Positions 1 through 5,790 of a stretch of 5,985 nucleotides of DNA are shown piece by piece. The position numbers were made by a program, and so were the translations under genes. The stretch is taken from the NCBI GenBank assembly GCA_903910245.1, contig CAIVYX010000283.1:1-5985 (forward strand). Direction: 5' to 3'. Origin of the DNA: an uncultured Opitutia bacterium. Lineage in GTDB: Bacteria > Verrucomicrobiota > Verrucomicrobiia > Opitutales > UBA953. Numbering within the stretch: position 1 is the stretch's first letter; each line of letters begins with the position of its first letter. The notes under the pieces are model-generated. The model did not search any database. It worked only from the letters and a program-made list of their open reading frames with translations, and was not told the DNA's origin.

Positions 1-785
1 GCCATGCTGGGCACGAAAGGCACCACTCCGGCATACTCTTCCCCCTTTATTTTGGCCTGAATTAGGCCTGGGAGGGCCGTGATGACCCCAATGACCGAGC
101 CCCCGAAAAGACAAAAAACCGCACCCTTCCAGCCGCAGTAGGCACCGACCCCAGCGCAAAGGATGATGTCGGCTTCGCCCATGGCTTCGCGGCCGGCCAT
201 GACGCTGCCGATGGTCCGGATCCACCAGACCAACGCCGTACCGACGGCGACGCCAAGCAAGGCATCGATAAGCGCTCGGAAGCGATTCACTGCTTCGATC
301 GAATGCAGGGTCTCGCCGTGGATCGATGGGACCAGCATCGCGAGGATGACGCCGGTGCCGACGAGCGCGAAGTTCGGGGCGTCGGGGACCATCATGTCGT
401 CCAGGTCACAGCCGGCGAGGAGTACGAGCAGGGGAAGGTAGACGCAGGCCACCGCTGCTTTCGCCGGAGGGAGGAACGTCCAGGCTGCGACGAAGAGCAG
501 GGCGGTGGTGAGTTCGACGAGTGGGTAGCGGACGGAGATGCGCGCGCCGCAGCATTGGGCGCGCCCACGCAGGAAGAGCCAGCCGAAGAGCGGGATGTTA
601 TACCAGAAGGGAATCGGCTGGCCGCAGGCGCAGTGCGATCCTGGGGTGACGATGGATTCTCCCTTGGGCAGACGATGGATGCAGACGTTGAGGAAGCTGC
701 CGACGCAGGCACCGAAGGCACCGGCAGTCAGGGCGGCCAGTCCCGGATGGAGCTTAGCGAAGTTCTGCAGGTCGACGAGCGTCAT
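1..785 (-). CDS. pilD: Type IV prepilin peptidase (A24 family), C-terminus cut by window edge
   Basis: Inner-membrane aspartic protease that removes the leader of type IV pilin or type II secretion pseudopilin precursors and, in the bifunctional members, N-methylates the new N-terminus. 261 codons are visible and the gene runs off the left edge, probably with few residues missing, because a PFVPS segment near 256-260 matches the late PFGP motif. Seen: N-terminal GSFLNVCIHRLP at 29-40, the cytoplasmic domain with NIPLFGWLFLRGR (63-75) and RYPLVEL (86-92), the first aspartate region DLDDMMVPD (127-135), the second in AMGEADIIL (201-209, D206), and several hydrophobic membrane segments. The zinc-binding cysteines are unusual: C52-x-C54 and adjacent C78-C79 rather than two CxxC pairs, and the GxGD motif reads GEAD. 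The ATG at 785 lies 4 bases after the aroE stop, with no clear ribosome-binding site, so coupling to aroE is likely. It could be called pilD or gspO; no pilus genes are in view to decide. Confidence 0.92.
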   Translation of the reverse strand, partial: MTLVDLQNFAKLHPGLAALTAGAFGACVGSFLNVCIHRLPKGESIVTPGSHCACGQPIPFWYNIPLFGWLFLRGRAQCCGARISVRYPLVELTTALLFVAAWTFLPPAKAAVACVYLPLLVLLAGCDLDDMMVPDAPNFALVGTGVILAMLVPSIHGETLHSIEAVNRFRALIDALLGVAVGTALVWWIRTIGSVMAGREAMGEADIILCAGVGAYCGWKGAVFCLFGGSVIGVITALPGLIQAKIKGEEYAGVVPFVPSM

Positions 786-789
786 GGGT

Positions 790-1677
790 TCAGGGTGCGG
801 TTTCGCCGAGCGCGGCGCGCATCGGGGCTTCAGGGGGAAGCATGCCATTCCAGAGGCGGAAGGCGAGCGCTCCTTGCCAGCGCAGCATCGAACGTCCGTC
901 GCAGCAGGCGATGCTGCGTTCGCGTGCATCCTTGAGTAAGCAAGAGGCTTCGCTGCCGTAGGTAGTATCGAAGACGAATTGTCCGGCGGCGAGGAGCGCA
1001 GAAGGGAAGGGCGAGGCGTCGGTCGGCTTCAGGCCGAGCGTCGTGCAGTTGACGATGACGGCATCAGGGGCTGCCTTGATCTCGGTCAGGCCGGCGGCTT
1101 GGACGCGCGGGTCGGCGAGTGCGGACGCGAGGGCGGCGGCCTTAGCGAAATCGCGGTTGTGCAGGTGCAGTGCGGTGCAGCCGTCGGCGAGGCAGGCTGC
1201 GGCGACGGCGCGGGCGGCACCACCGGAGCCGAGGAGAATCACCGATCGGCCCTTGGTCGTTTTTCCGGTACGTTCACGCAGCGCTTCCAGGAAGCCTTGG
1301 CCATCGGTGGTGTCGCCGGCCCAGCCCGTCGCGGTGCGGATGAGCGTGTTGACGGACTCGGCCCGCCGGGCTTCGGGTGAGAGGGATTCGGCGAGCGAGA
1401 GCGCCTGGATTTTGTGCGGGACGGTGAGGTTCACGCCGGCGAAACCTTTAACGTGCAACAAGGCCAGTACCTCGGGTAGTTCCTCGGCGGTGATGTGCAG
1501 ACGATGGTAGCGCACGCCGGCTAGGCGCGGGTTCGTCGGGAGTAGCGTCGCGATGGCGGCGTTGTGCATCGCTGGGCTTAGCGAGTGCGCGATGGGGTCG
1601 CCGAGCACGCCCAGCTGGCCGGGCGCGAACTCGGTCGTCCGAAGGGACGCGAGGGTGAGGGTGTCAGGCGCGCTCAT
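790..1677 (-). CDS. aroE: Shikimate dehydrogenase (NADP+)
   Basis: Cytoplasmic enzyme reducing 3-dehydroshikimate to shikimate with NADPH, the fourth step of the shikimate pathway to chorismate and aromatic amino acids. 295 residues, slightly longer than the E. coli enzyme because of a short N-terminal extension. Shikimate-binding motif GDPIAHSLSPAMHN at 26-39; NLTVPHK at 83-89 with the catalytic lysine K89; ESVNTL at 107-112; GDTTDGQGF at 121-129 with the catalytic aspartate D125 (the usual Asn before TD is Thr here); nucleotide-binding loop LLGSGGAARA at 148-157; HNR just after the second Rossmann strand; NCTTLGL; and the C-terminal GRSMLRWQGALAFRLW. The ATG at 1677 was chosen because it sits just before the conserved domain and inside the end of the upstream gene (14-base overlap). 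The same frame stays open upstream to 2106, but that stretch translates to Arg/Ser/Ala-rich sequence antisense-free in another frame of the SirB1-like gene and is not part of AroE. Confidence 0.97.
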   Translation of the reverse strand: MSAPDTLTLASLRTTEFAPGQLGVLGDPIAHSLSPAMHNAAIATLLPTNPRLAGVRYHRLHITAEELPEVLALLHVKGFAGVNLTVPHKIQALSLAESLSPEARRAESVNTLIRTATGWAGDTTDGQGFLEALRERTGKTTKGRSVILLGSGGAARAVAAACLADGCTALHLHNRDFAKAAALASALADPRVQAAGLTEIKAAPDAVIVNCTTLGLKPTDASPFPSALLAAGQFVFDTTYGSEASCLLKDARERSIACCDGRSMLRWQGALAFRLWNGMLPPEAPMRAALGETAP

Positions 1678-2509
1678 CGGTCTTTTCCAGGGCGTGGACG
1701 AAGGTGAGGAATAGCCGGCTGCTGCGGTCGTCGCCTTGGGCTTCGAACTGCGACACGAGGTTGCGGCAGCAGCGCGCGAGCGTCTGGTGTGTCGTGACAG
1801 GAAGGAGGAACGCTTCGTCCGCCGGCAGTTGATTGTCGAGCAGCAGCAGCTGCACTTCCGCGCGGGTGCGGAAGGCGCCGCCTTCGTAGCAATCGAGGTA
1901 AAGTGGCTCGCGCCCACGGAAGATGCCGACCATGAATCGTCCGGGCAAGCCGACGGGCTCGACGGGCAGTCCGAGGCGGCGAGCGACGAGCAGGAAGATG
2001 AGGCAAAGCGAGATCGGGATGCCGCGACGGCTATGGATGACCTGCGAGAGTAGGGAAGAAGCAGGGATGGCGAAGCTTTCCTGAGCACCGCGATAGCCTT
2101 CTTCACCGAAGATCACGCGGCAGAGCAGTCGGCATTTCGCGCGGACGTCGAGCGGTTCGGCGATGAGTTCGCGCGTGCGGGCGGCGAGGCGGTCGAGCTC
2201 GGTGGAATAGGCGTCATCAGCCAAAGCTGGGTCGGTGGCACGTTCAAGCAGGAGGCAGGCTTCTTCTAGGTCGCAGTGCGGGTCGCGGATATGGGTGAGG
2301 AAGGCGTGAGCGGCGGCTTCGGGGGTGCGCAGGTCGGCGAGCAACAGGCGGGCGTGGGCCGAGAGGGCGTCGTCTTTAGTCAGGGCTTCGAGCCAGAGGA
2401 CGCCTGGTAGTCCAGCGGCTTTGATCTTACTGAGTACGGCGAGGCGGACGACCGGTGAGGGGTCGTCGAGGAGGCGCACCAAGGTCGCCAGTTCCGCATC
2501 ATGCGTCAT
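1664..2509 (-). CDS. SirB1-like transglutaminase-fold protein with N-terminal HEAT-like region
   Basis: 281-residue predicted cytoplasmic protein of the SirB1 / Transglut_core2 family, whose biochemical role is not established. The N-terminus (about 7-60) has a HEAT-like helical repeat (LLDDPSPVVRLAVLSKI). The middle (about 65-145) is helical, as in family members, and leads to IFGEEGY (133-139). The family core follows: ASSLLSQVIHSRRGIPISLCL (split at 150-170), VARRLGLPVEPVGLPGRFMV (175-194) and YLDCYEGG (204-211). C169 and D206 could belong to a transglutaminase-like Cys-His-Asp triad, but the position that is normally His in PGHF is Arg (R191), so catalysis is doubtful. The last third is helical. 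It is the first gene of the minus-strand operon and its end overlaps aroE by 14 bases. ATG at 2509 has a modest AGGTAG element about 10 bases upstream (2520-2525). No signal peptide. Family assignment is firm; function is unknown. Confidence 0.87.
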   Translation of the reverse strand: MTHDAELATLVRLLDDPSPVVRLAVLSKIKAAGLPGVLWLEALTKDDALSAHARLLLADLRTPEAAAHAFLTHIRDPHCDLEEACLLLERATDPALADDAYSTELDRLAARTRELIAEPLDVRAKCRLLCRVIFGEEGYRGAQESFAIPASSLLSQVIHSRRGIPISLCLIFLLVARRLGLPVEPVGLPGRFMVGIFRGREPLYLDCYEGGAFRTRAEVQLLLLDNQLPADEAFLLPVTTHQTLARCCRNLVSQFEAQGDDRSSRLFLTFVHALEKTDERA

Positions 2510-2537
2510 GGCGGTTTTCTACCTGCGATAACGGCAT

Positions 2538-2573
2538 CTCGGCAACAAGGGAGTCCGTTCCGCCGAGTCTTTT
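2538..2573 (+). terminator. Imperfect hairpin with following T-run (possible terminator or attenuator)
   Basis: CTCGGCAAC at 2538-2546 can pair with GTT at 2557-2559 and GCCGAG at 2562-2567, with CC bulged at 2560-2561 and a roughly 10-base loop; TCTTTT follows at 2568-2573. On the plus strand this has the outline of a Rho-independent terminator. No plus-strand gene precedes it, so it might block antisense read-through or act in a leader; it may also be chance in GC-rich DNA. Confidence 0.25.
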
Positions 2574-2662
2574 AGAGGTTGACGGTGGCACGTGTGTCTT
2601 GGTGTCGCTAGGCTGGCCCTCTGCGGTGAGGCGGGTTTTCGGATTGAAGGAAGCCGCCGCCC

Positions 2663-2669
2663 AAGGGAG
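2663..2669 (+). promoter_or_regulatory. Ribosome-binding site of the oxidoreductase gene
   Basis: AAGGGAG ends 10 bases before the ATG at 2680. It supports this start over in-frame codons further upstream, such as the ATG at 2455, which would place about 55 bases inside the divergent SirB1-like gene and add residues with no family match. Confidence 0.6.
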
Positions 2670-2679
2670 TCTGGGGCTC

Positions 2680-3624
2680 ATGACCGCTACGCGCATCCGC
2701 TGCGGGGTGGCCGGCACGGGTTCGCTCGGCCAGCACCACGCCCGCATCTACTCGACCCTGCCTGGCGCCGAACTTGCCGGCATCTTCGAGCCCAACGATG
2801 CCCGGGCGGCCGAGATCTGCGCCAAGCATAACTGCCATCGATTCGCCACGCTCGACGAGATGGCCGCCGGGTGCGACGCCGTCAGCGTCGTCGTGCCGAC
2901 GAACCACCACGCCGCCGTCGCGCTGCCCCTGCTCGCCAAGGGCGTGCACCTCCTGATTGAGAAGCCGATATGCGTCACGCTCGAAGAGGCCTCCCAGATC
3001 CTGGAGGCCGCCGCCAAAGCCGATCGCATCGTCCAAGTTGGTCATATCGAGCATTACAACCCCGTGATGTCGTATCTGGAGAAGGCCGTCACTGATGCCC
3101 GCTACATCACCGCCGAGCGCCTCGCGCCTTTCACCCCGCGCGGCACTGAGGTCGGGGTGGTGCTGGACCTGATGATCCACGACATTGGCATCGTCCTGCA
3201 GTTAGCCAACTCGCCGGTCGAGCGCATCGACGCCGTTGGCGTGTCGGTCGTCACCAAGACTGAGGACATTGCCAACGCCCGTATCGCCTTCAAGAACGGT
3301 TGCGTTGCCAACCTGAGCGCCAGCCGCGTCTCCTTAAAGAAGAACCGCGAGATCCGCGTCTTCCAGACCGGTGGCTACCTCTCTATCGACTTCATGGGCC
3401 AAAAGGGTCACACCGTGCGTGTCGACCCGACCGCCGAAGGCGGCTTCGCCAAGGAGGAGATCCCGATCGAGAAGGGTGAGCCCCTGTCTATCGAACTTGC
3501 TTCATTCACCGCCTGCGTCCGCGATCGCAAGAGCCCGAAGGTCAGCGGCGAGCTCGGCCGCACTGCCTTGGAAGTCGCGATCAAAATCACCGAACAGATC
3601 CGCGCTGGTATGGCGCGCAAATGA
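2680..3624 (+). CDS. Gfo/Idh/MocA-family NAD(P)-dependent oxidoreductase, GnnA-like (candidate UDP-GlcNAc 3-dehydrogenase)
   Basis: 314-residue cytoplasmic oxidoreductase. Rossmann domain: GVAGTGSLGQHHARIY at 9-24 with the GxGxxG dinucleotide loop, VVVPTNHH at 70-77, and the family EKPI at 94-97. The C-terminal alpha/beta domain begins with VGHIEHYNP at 120-128 and contains DLMIHDIGIVL from 163, holding the histidine and aspartate (H167, D168) usual in the active site. The 'GxLGQHHARIY..LPG' start is the pattern I associate with members encoded beside lpx genes. In Acidithiobacillus ferrooxidans and Leptospira the enzyme of this type, GnnA, oxidises the 3-OH of UDP-GlcNAc, and the aminotransferase GnnB then makes the 3-amino sugar used for lipid A. 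Here the gene overlaps lpxB by ATGA at 3621-3624, which supports a role in lipid A or other cell-surface sugar metabolism. No GnnB partner is in the window, so the substrate remains inference; another nucleotide sugar is possible. Confidence 0.92.
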   Translation: MTATRIRCGVAGTGSLGQHHARIYSTLPGAELAGIFEPNDARAAEICAKHNCHRFATLDEMAAGCDAVSVVVPTNHHAAVALPLLAKGVHLLIEKPICVTLEEASQILEAAAKADRIVQVGHIEHYNPVMSYLEKAVTDARYITAERLAPFTPRGTEVGVVLDLMIHDIGIVLQLANSPVERIDAVGVSVVTKTEDIANARIAFKNGCVANLSASRVSLKKNREIRVFQTGGYLSIDFMGQKGHTVRVDPTAEGGFAKEEIPIEKGEPLSIELASFTACVRDRKSPKVSGELGRTALEVAIKITEQIRAGMARK

Positions 3625-4808
3625 GCGCGTTCCCGTCCATCCCGGCGCACTTCGACCGGCCCCGTGCGGGCGAGGTCGATATCCTCGTGGTGGCCGGGGA
3701 GCACTCGGGCGACCAGCACGCCGCCAAGGTCGTTGCGGAATTACTCAAGGCCCGCCCGGGTCTGCGTATCGCCGCCTTCGGCGGGCCGGAGTTGCGCACC
3801 GCTGGCGCTCAGCTGCTGATGGACATGACCACATTCTCCGCCGTGGGTATCGTGGAGATTCTTTCGGCTTATCCATTCTATCGGAAGCTCTTCGCGCGTA
3901 TGGTTTCCTGGACCACGCACTGGAAGCCCAAGGTCGTCGTGCTGGTCGATTATCCTGGCCTGAATCTCCGTCTGGCTAACGAGCTCCGTAAAGCCGGTCT
4001 GTCGCGCGCCGGCTTCGGCGAGACCGCGGTCATTCAATACGTCAGCCCGCAGTTATGGGCTTGGAAGCCCAAGCGCCGCTTTACTATGGCGCGAGACCTG
4101 GACGGCGTTGGCACGATCTTCCCGTTCGAGCCGGCGGTATATGCCGACACCAAACTGGATGCTCGGTTCGTCGGGCATCCGTTCGCCGAGTCCGACCATC
4201 AGCCTGGATTGAAGTATGATGCTGAGGGTCCCGTGCTGCTCCTGCCGGGCAGCCGCCCGAAGCCTGTCCGCAAAATCTTCCCCGCGCTCGTCGAAGCCTT
4301 CGCGCTCTTTCGTAAGGACCATCCCAAGCGCCGCGCGCTTGTCCTGCACACTGGTGGCGAAGTGCATGCGGAGCTTTATCGCCTGCTGGCTGAATACGGC
4401 GACCAGGCTAAGGGCATCGATCTGCGCCCCGTCTCCGAGGGCCCCGCCGCCGGTTGCGCTGCGCTCGTCAGCTCGGGCACCATGTCGCTCTCGGTCGCGC
4501 TTGCGGGCATTCCCGGCGCGGTCGTCTATCGCGCCAATCCGCTCACCTGGATTGTCGGTCGCCGGTTGATCGCCGGACGCATCGATAACCTCGGCATCGC
4601 GAATATCCTCCTCAAGCGTCAGGCTTGGCCGGAATACTTGCAGGGTGCTTGTGAGCCTGCGCCCCTGGCCGCCCGCCTGCGCGAGTGTGTGGAAACTCCG
4701 GGCCCGCGAACTCAGGCTTCCGCTGATGCCGGCGAGCTCCTGCGCCTGCTATCCGCGCAGTCCGGCTCCACTCCCGCCGAGTGGGTTGCTACCTTCCTGC
4801 CCAAGTGA
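3621..4808 (+). CDS. lpxB: Lipid-A-disaccharide synthase
   Basis: Peripheral inner-membrane GT19 glycosyltransferase that joins UDP-2,3-diacylglucosamine and lipid X to form the beta-1,6 disaccharide of lipid A. 395 residues, close to the 382 of E. coli. Motifs: AGEHSGDQHAA at 25-35, GGPELRTAG at 54-62, VGIVEIL at 75-81, VDYPGLNLRLA at 109-119 with D110 at the position of the essential aspartate, YVSPQLWAWKPKRR at 140-153, FPFE at 167-170, FVGHP at 183-187, LLPGSR at 207-212, SSGTMSL at 284-290 and YRANPLTW at 303-310. Two usual acidic positions differ: the Glu-containing segment after PGSR reads PKPVR, and the Glu of SGTxxLE is Ser (S291). The start overlaps the oxidoreductase stop and the end overlaps the next start, so expression is probably coupled. 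The first 17 residues precede the conserved domain; no other start is favoured. Confidence 0.98.
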   Translation: MSAFPSIPAHFDRPRAGEVDILVVAGEHSGDQHAAKVVAELLKARPGLRIAAFGGPELRTAGAQLLMDMTTFSAVGIVEILSAYPFYRKLFARMVSWTTHWKPKVVVLVDYPGLNLRLANELRKAGLSRAGFGETAVIQYVSPQLWAWKPKRRFTMARDLDGVGTIFPFEPAVYADTKLDARFVGHPFAESDHQPGLKYDAEGPVLLLPGSRPKPVRKIFPALVEAFALFRKDHPKRRALVLHTGGEVHAELYRLLAEYGDQAKGIDLRPVSEGPAAGCAALVSSGTMSLSVALAGIPGAVVYRANPLTWIVGRRLIAGRIDNLGIANILLKRQAWPEYLQGACEPAPLAARLRECVETPGPRTQASADAGELLRLLSAQSGSTPAEWVATFLPK

Positions 4809-5680
4809 GTACGTCGCTGAAGATTGCGGTGCTCGGTTGCGGGTATGTCGGCGCTGAGTTCACCCGTCAGGCCCGCGCGGCTGGACATGATGTGCTGGGT
4901 ATCGTTCGTTCGGAGGCTTCGCGCGATAAGTTACGCGCCGAAGGTATCGCCGCCGAGGCGTTCGATATCCAGGCCGGTGATTGGTCGGCTCTGCCTGCTC
5001 GCTTTGATGCAGTCGTGTATGCGGCCAGCACCGGTGGCGGTGGGCCTGAGGCTTATGCCTTAGCTTACGATGTTGGCGTGAAGCGCGCGCTTGCGTGGGC
5101 TCGCGACGTCGGTGCGCAATGCTTTATTTTCACCAGCTCCACGGGCGTGTATCGACAGGATGACGGCGGTCGCGTGGATGAAACGTCTCCCGTTGGCGGC
5201 GCGCCGACGGCGGATGCGATTCTCGGCGGAGAACAGGCCGTGCTGACTTCGGCTTTCGCCAAGGCGCGCGTGTTGCGCTTCGGCGGACTTTATGGTCCGG
5301 GCCGTCATCACCTTGTGGATCAAATGCGCCGTGGCGAGAATGTCATCGGCGGTCGCGTGGATCACTTCATCAATTATCTGCATCGCGATGATGCGGCCTC
5401 GTCGATTCTCGCCGCCATCATCGGCGGACCCGCCGGCGCGCGTGTTTATAATGTGGGTGATGGGAATCCCGTGACGAAAGAAGCGCTCGCGAAATGGATC
5501 GCGATGCGCCTGGGGCAGGCTTCTCCCGTGTTCGATCCGGCCGCTCCGGCGGGTCCGCGGGTGGCAAAAGGGGGCCGGACCCAGCCGAATCGCATCGTTT
5601 TGACCGAGCGGATACGGGCGGAACTGCGGTGGAACCCCTTATTTCCTGAGGTTTTTGCGGGCTTAAGTGTGCTTTTCTGA
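4805..5680 (+). CDS. Atypical SDR-family NAD-dependent epimerase/dehydratase-like protein
   Basis: 291-residue extended/atypical short-chain dehydrogenase of the YeeZ-like kind; substrate unknown. An N-terminal Rossmann fold has the NAD(P) loop LGCGYVG at 10-16 and VVYAAST at 70-76. FTSSTGVY at 109-116 supplies the Ser/Thr and Tyr, but the canonical lysine four residues after the Tyr is absent (D120). RFGGLYGPGR at 158-167 and NYLHRDDAA at 190-198 are the usual landmarks of the C-terminal half, followed by YNVGDG. The start is set as GTG at 4805, which overlaps the lpxB stop as GTGA and precedes the Rossmann strand by four residues; the ATG at 4781 would add eight residues read within the lpxB end and is less likely. 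There is no separate ribosome-binding site, so translation probably depends on lpxB. Operon position suggests nucleotide-sugar or envelope metabolism, but that is inference. A hairpin follows the stop. Confidence 0.9.
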   Translation: MSTSLKIAVLGCGYVGAEFTRQARAAGHDVLGIVRSEASRDKLRAEGIAAEAFDIQAGDWSALPARFDAVVYAASTGGGGPEAYALAYDVGVKRALAWARDVGAQCFIFTSSTGVYRQDDGGRVDETSPVGGAPTADAILGGEQAVLTSAFAKARVLRFGGLYGPGRHHLVDQMRRGENVIGGRVDHFINYLHRDDAASSILAAIIGGPAGARVYNVGDGNPVTKEALAKWIAMRLGQASPVFDPAAPAGPRVAKGGRTQPNRIVLTERIRAELRWNPLFPEVFAGLSVLF

Positions 5681-5701
5681 GATTTCCGCCCGTTTAAGCT
5701 C

Positions 5702-5724
5702 ACCTGCTTTAAGGCAGGTTCTTC
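5702..5724 (+). terminator. Candidate Rho-independent terminator of the lpxB operon
   Basis: ACCTGC at 5702-5707 pairs with GCAGGT at 5714-5719; a T-G wobble (5708/5713) extends the stem to 7 pairs around a TTAA loop, and TCTTC follows. It lies 21 bases after the SDR stop codon. The T-run is short, so termination may be partial. An alternative longer-range pairing, GCTTAA (5661-5666) with TTAAGC (5694-5699), lies just upstream. Confidence 0.5.
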
Positions 5725-5736
5725 ACCCGTTCGCCT

Positions 5737-5758
5737 TCATCCTGTAACAATAGGATGA
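5737..5758 (+). promoter_or_regulatory. Inverted repeat upstream of the porin-like gene
   Basis: TCATCCT (5737-5743) and AGGATGA (5752-5758) form a perfect 7-base inverted repeat with an 8-base AT-rich spacer, 32 bases before the ATG at 5791. There is no T-run after it, so it is not a typical terminator. It could be a protein-binding site or a 5' leader hairpin. I see no convincing sigma-70 promoter in 5681-5790; TTCGCC (5730-5735) with TAGGAT (5751-5756) is a weak pair at 15-base spacing. Confidence 0.35.
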
Positions 5759-5790
5759 GATAGTCCGCTCGCATAACCGCACCACAACCT

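Larger units (their letters stand above)
2510..2679. promoter_or_regulatory. Divergent intergenic region between the two operons
   Basis: 170 bases lie between the starts of the SirB1-like gene (minus) and the oxidoreductase gene (plus), so promoters for both operons should be here unless they lie inside genes. On the plus strand TTGACG at 2579-2584 is a good -35 candidate, but I see no convincing -10 at 16-18 bases downstream, so I do not call a specific promoter. The region also contains an imperfect inverted repeat (listed separately) and the ribosome-binding site at 2663-2669. It is too short and lacks coding character for a further gene. Confidence 0.5.

Noticed and set aside
303..935. 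Plus-strand open frame of about 210 codons opposite the prepilin peptidase and aroE end
   Set aside because: Its translation is Glu/Arg/Gly-rich without recognisable motifs, and it is antisense to a gene with clear family motifs; long antisense frames are expected at this GC.
1678..2106. Upstream extension of the aroE frame to an ATG at 2106
   Set aside because: It would add 143 Arg/Ser/Ala-rich residues with no family match, lying wholly within the SirB1-like gene in another frame. The ATG at 1677 fits the AroE domain start and the operon spacing.
2579..2614. Sigma-70 promoter based on TTGACG at 2579
   Set aside because: No acceptable -10 lies at the right spacing; TAGGCT at 2609 is 24 bases away. 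It is mentioned only as a -35 candidate within the intergenic region.
2608..3180. Minus-strand open frame of 190 codons opposite the oxidoreductase gene
   Set aside because: It is antisense to a gene with complete Gfo/Idh/MocA motifs, and its translation shows no domain; a codon-bias shadow.
3371..3979. Plus-strand frame of about 200 codons spanning the oxidoreductase-lpxB junction
   Set aside because: It covers the out-of-frame ends of two real genes, is rich in Arg, Ser and Ala, and has no family signal.
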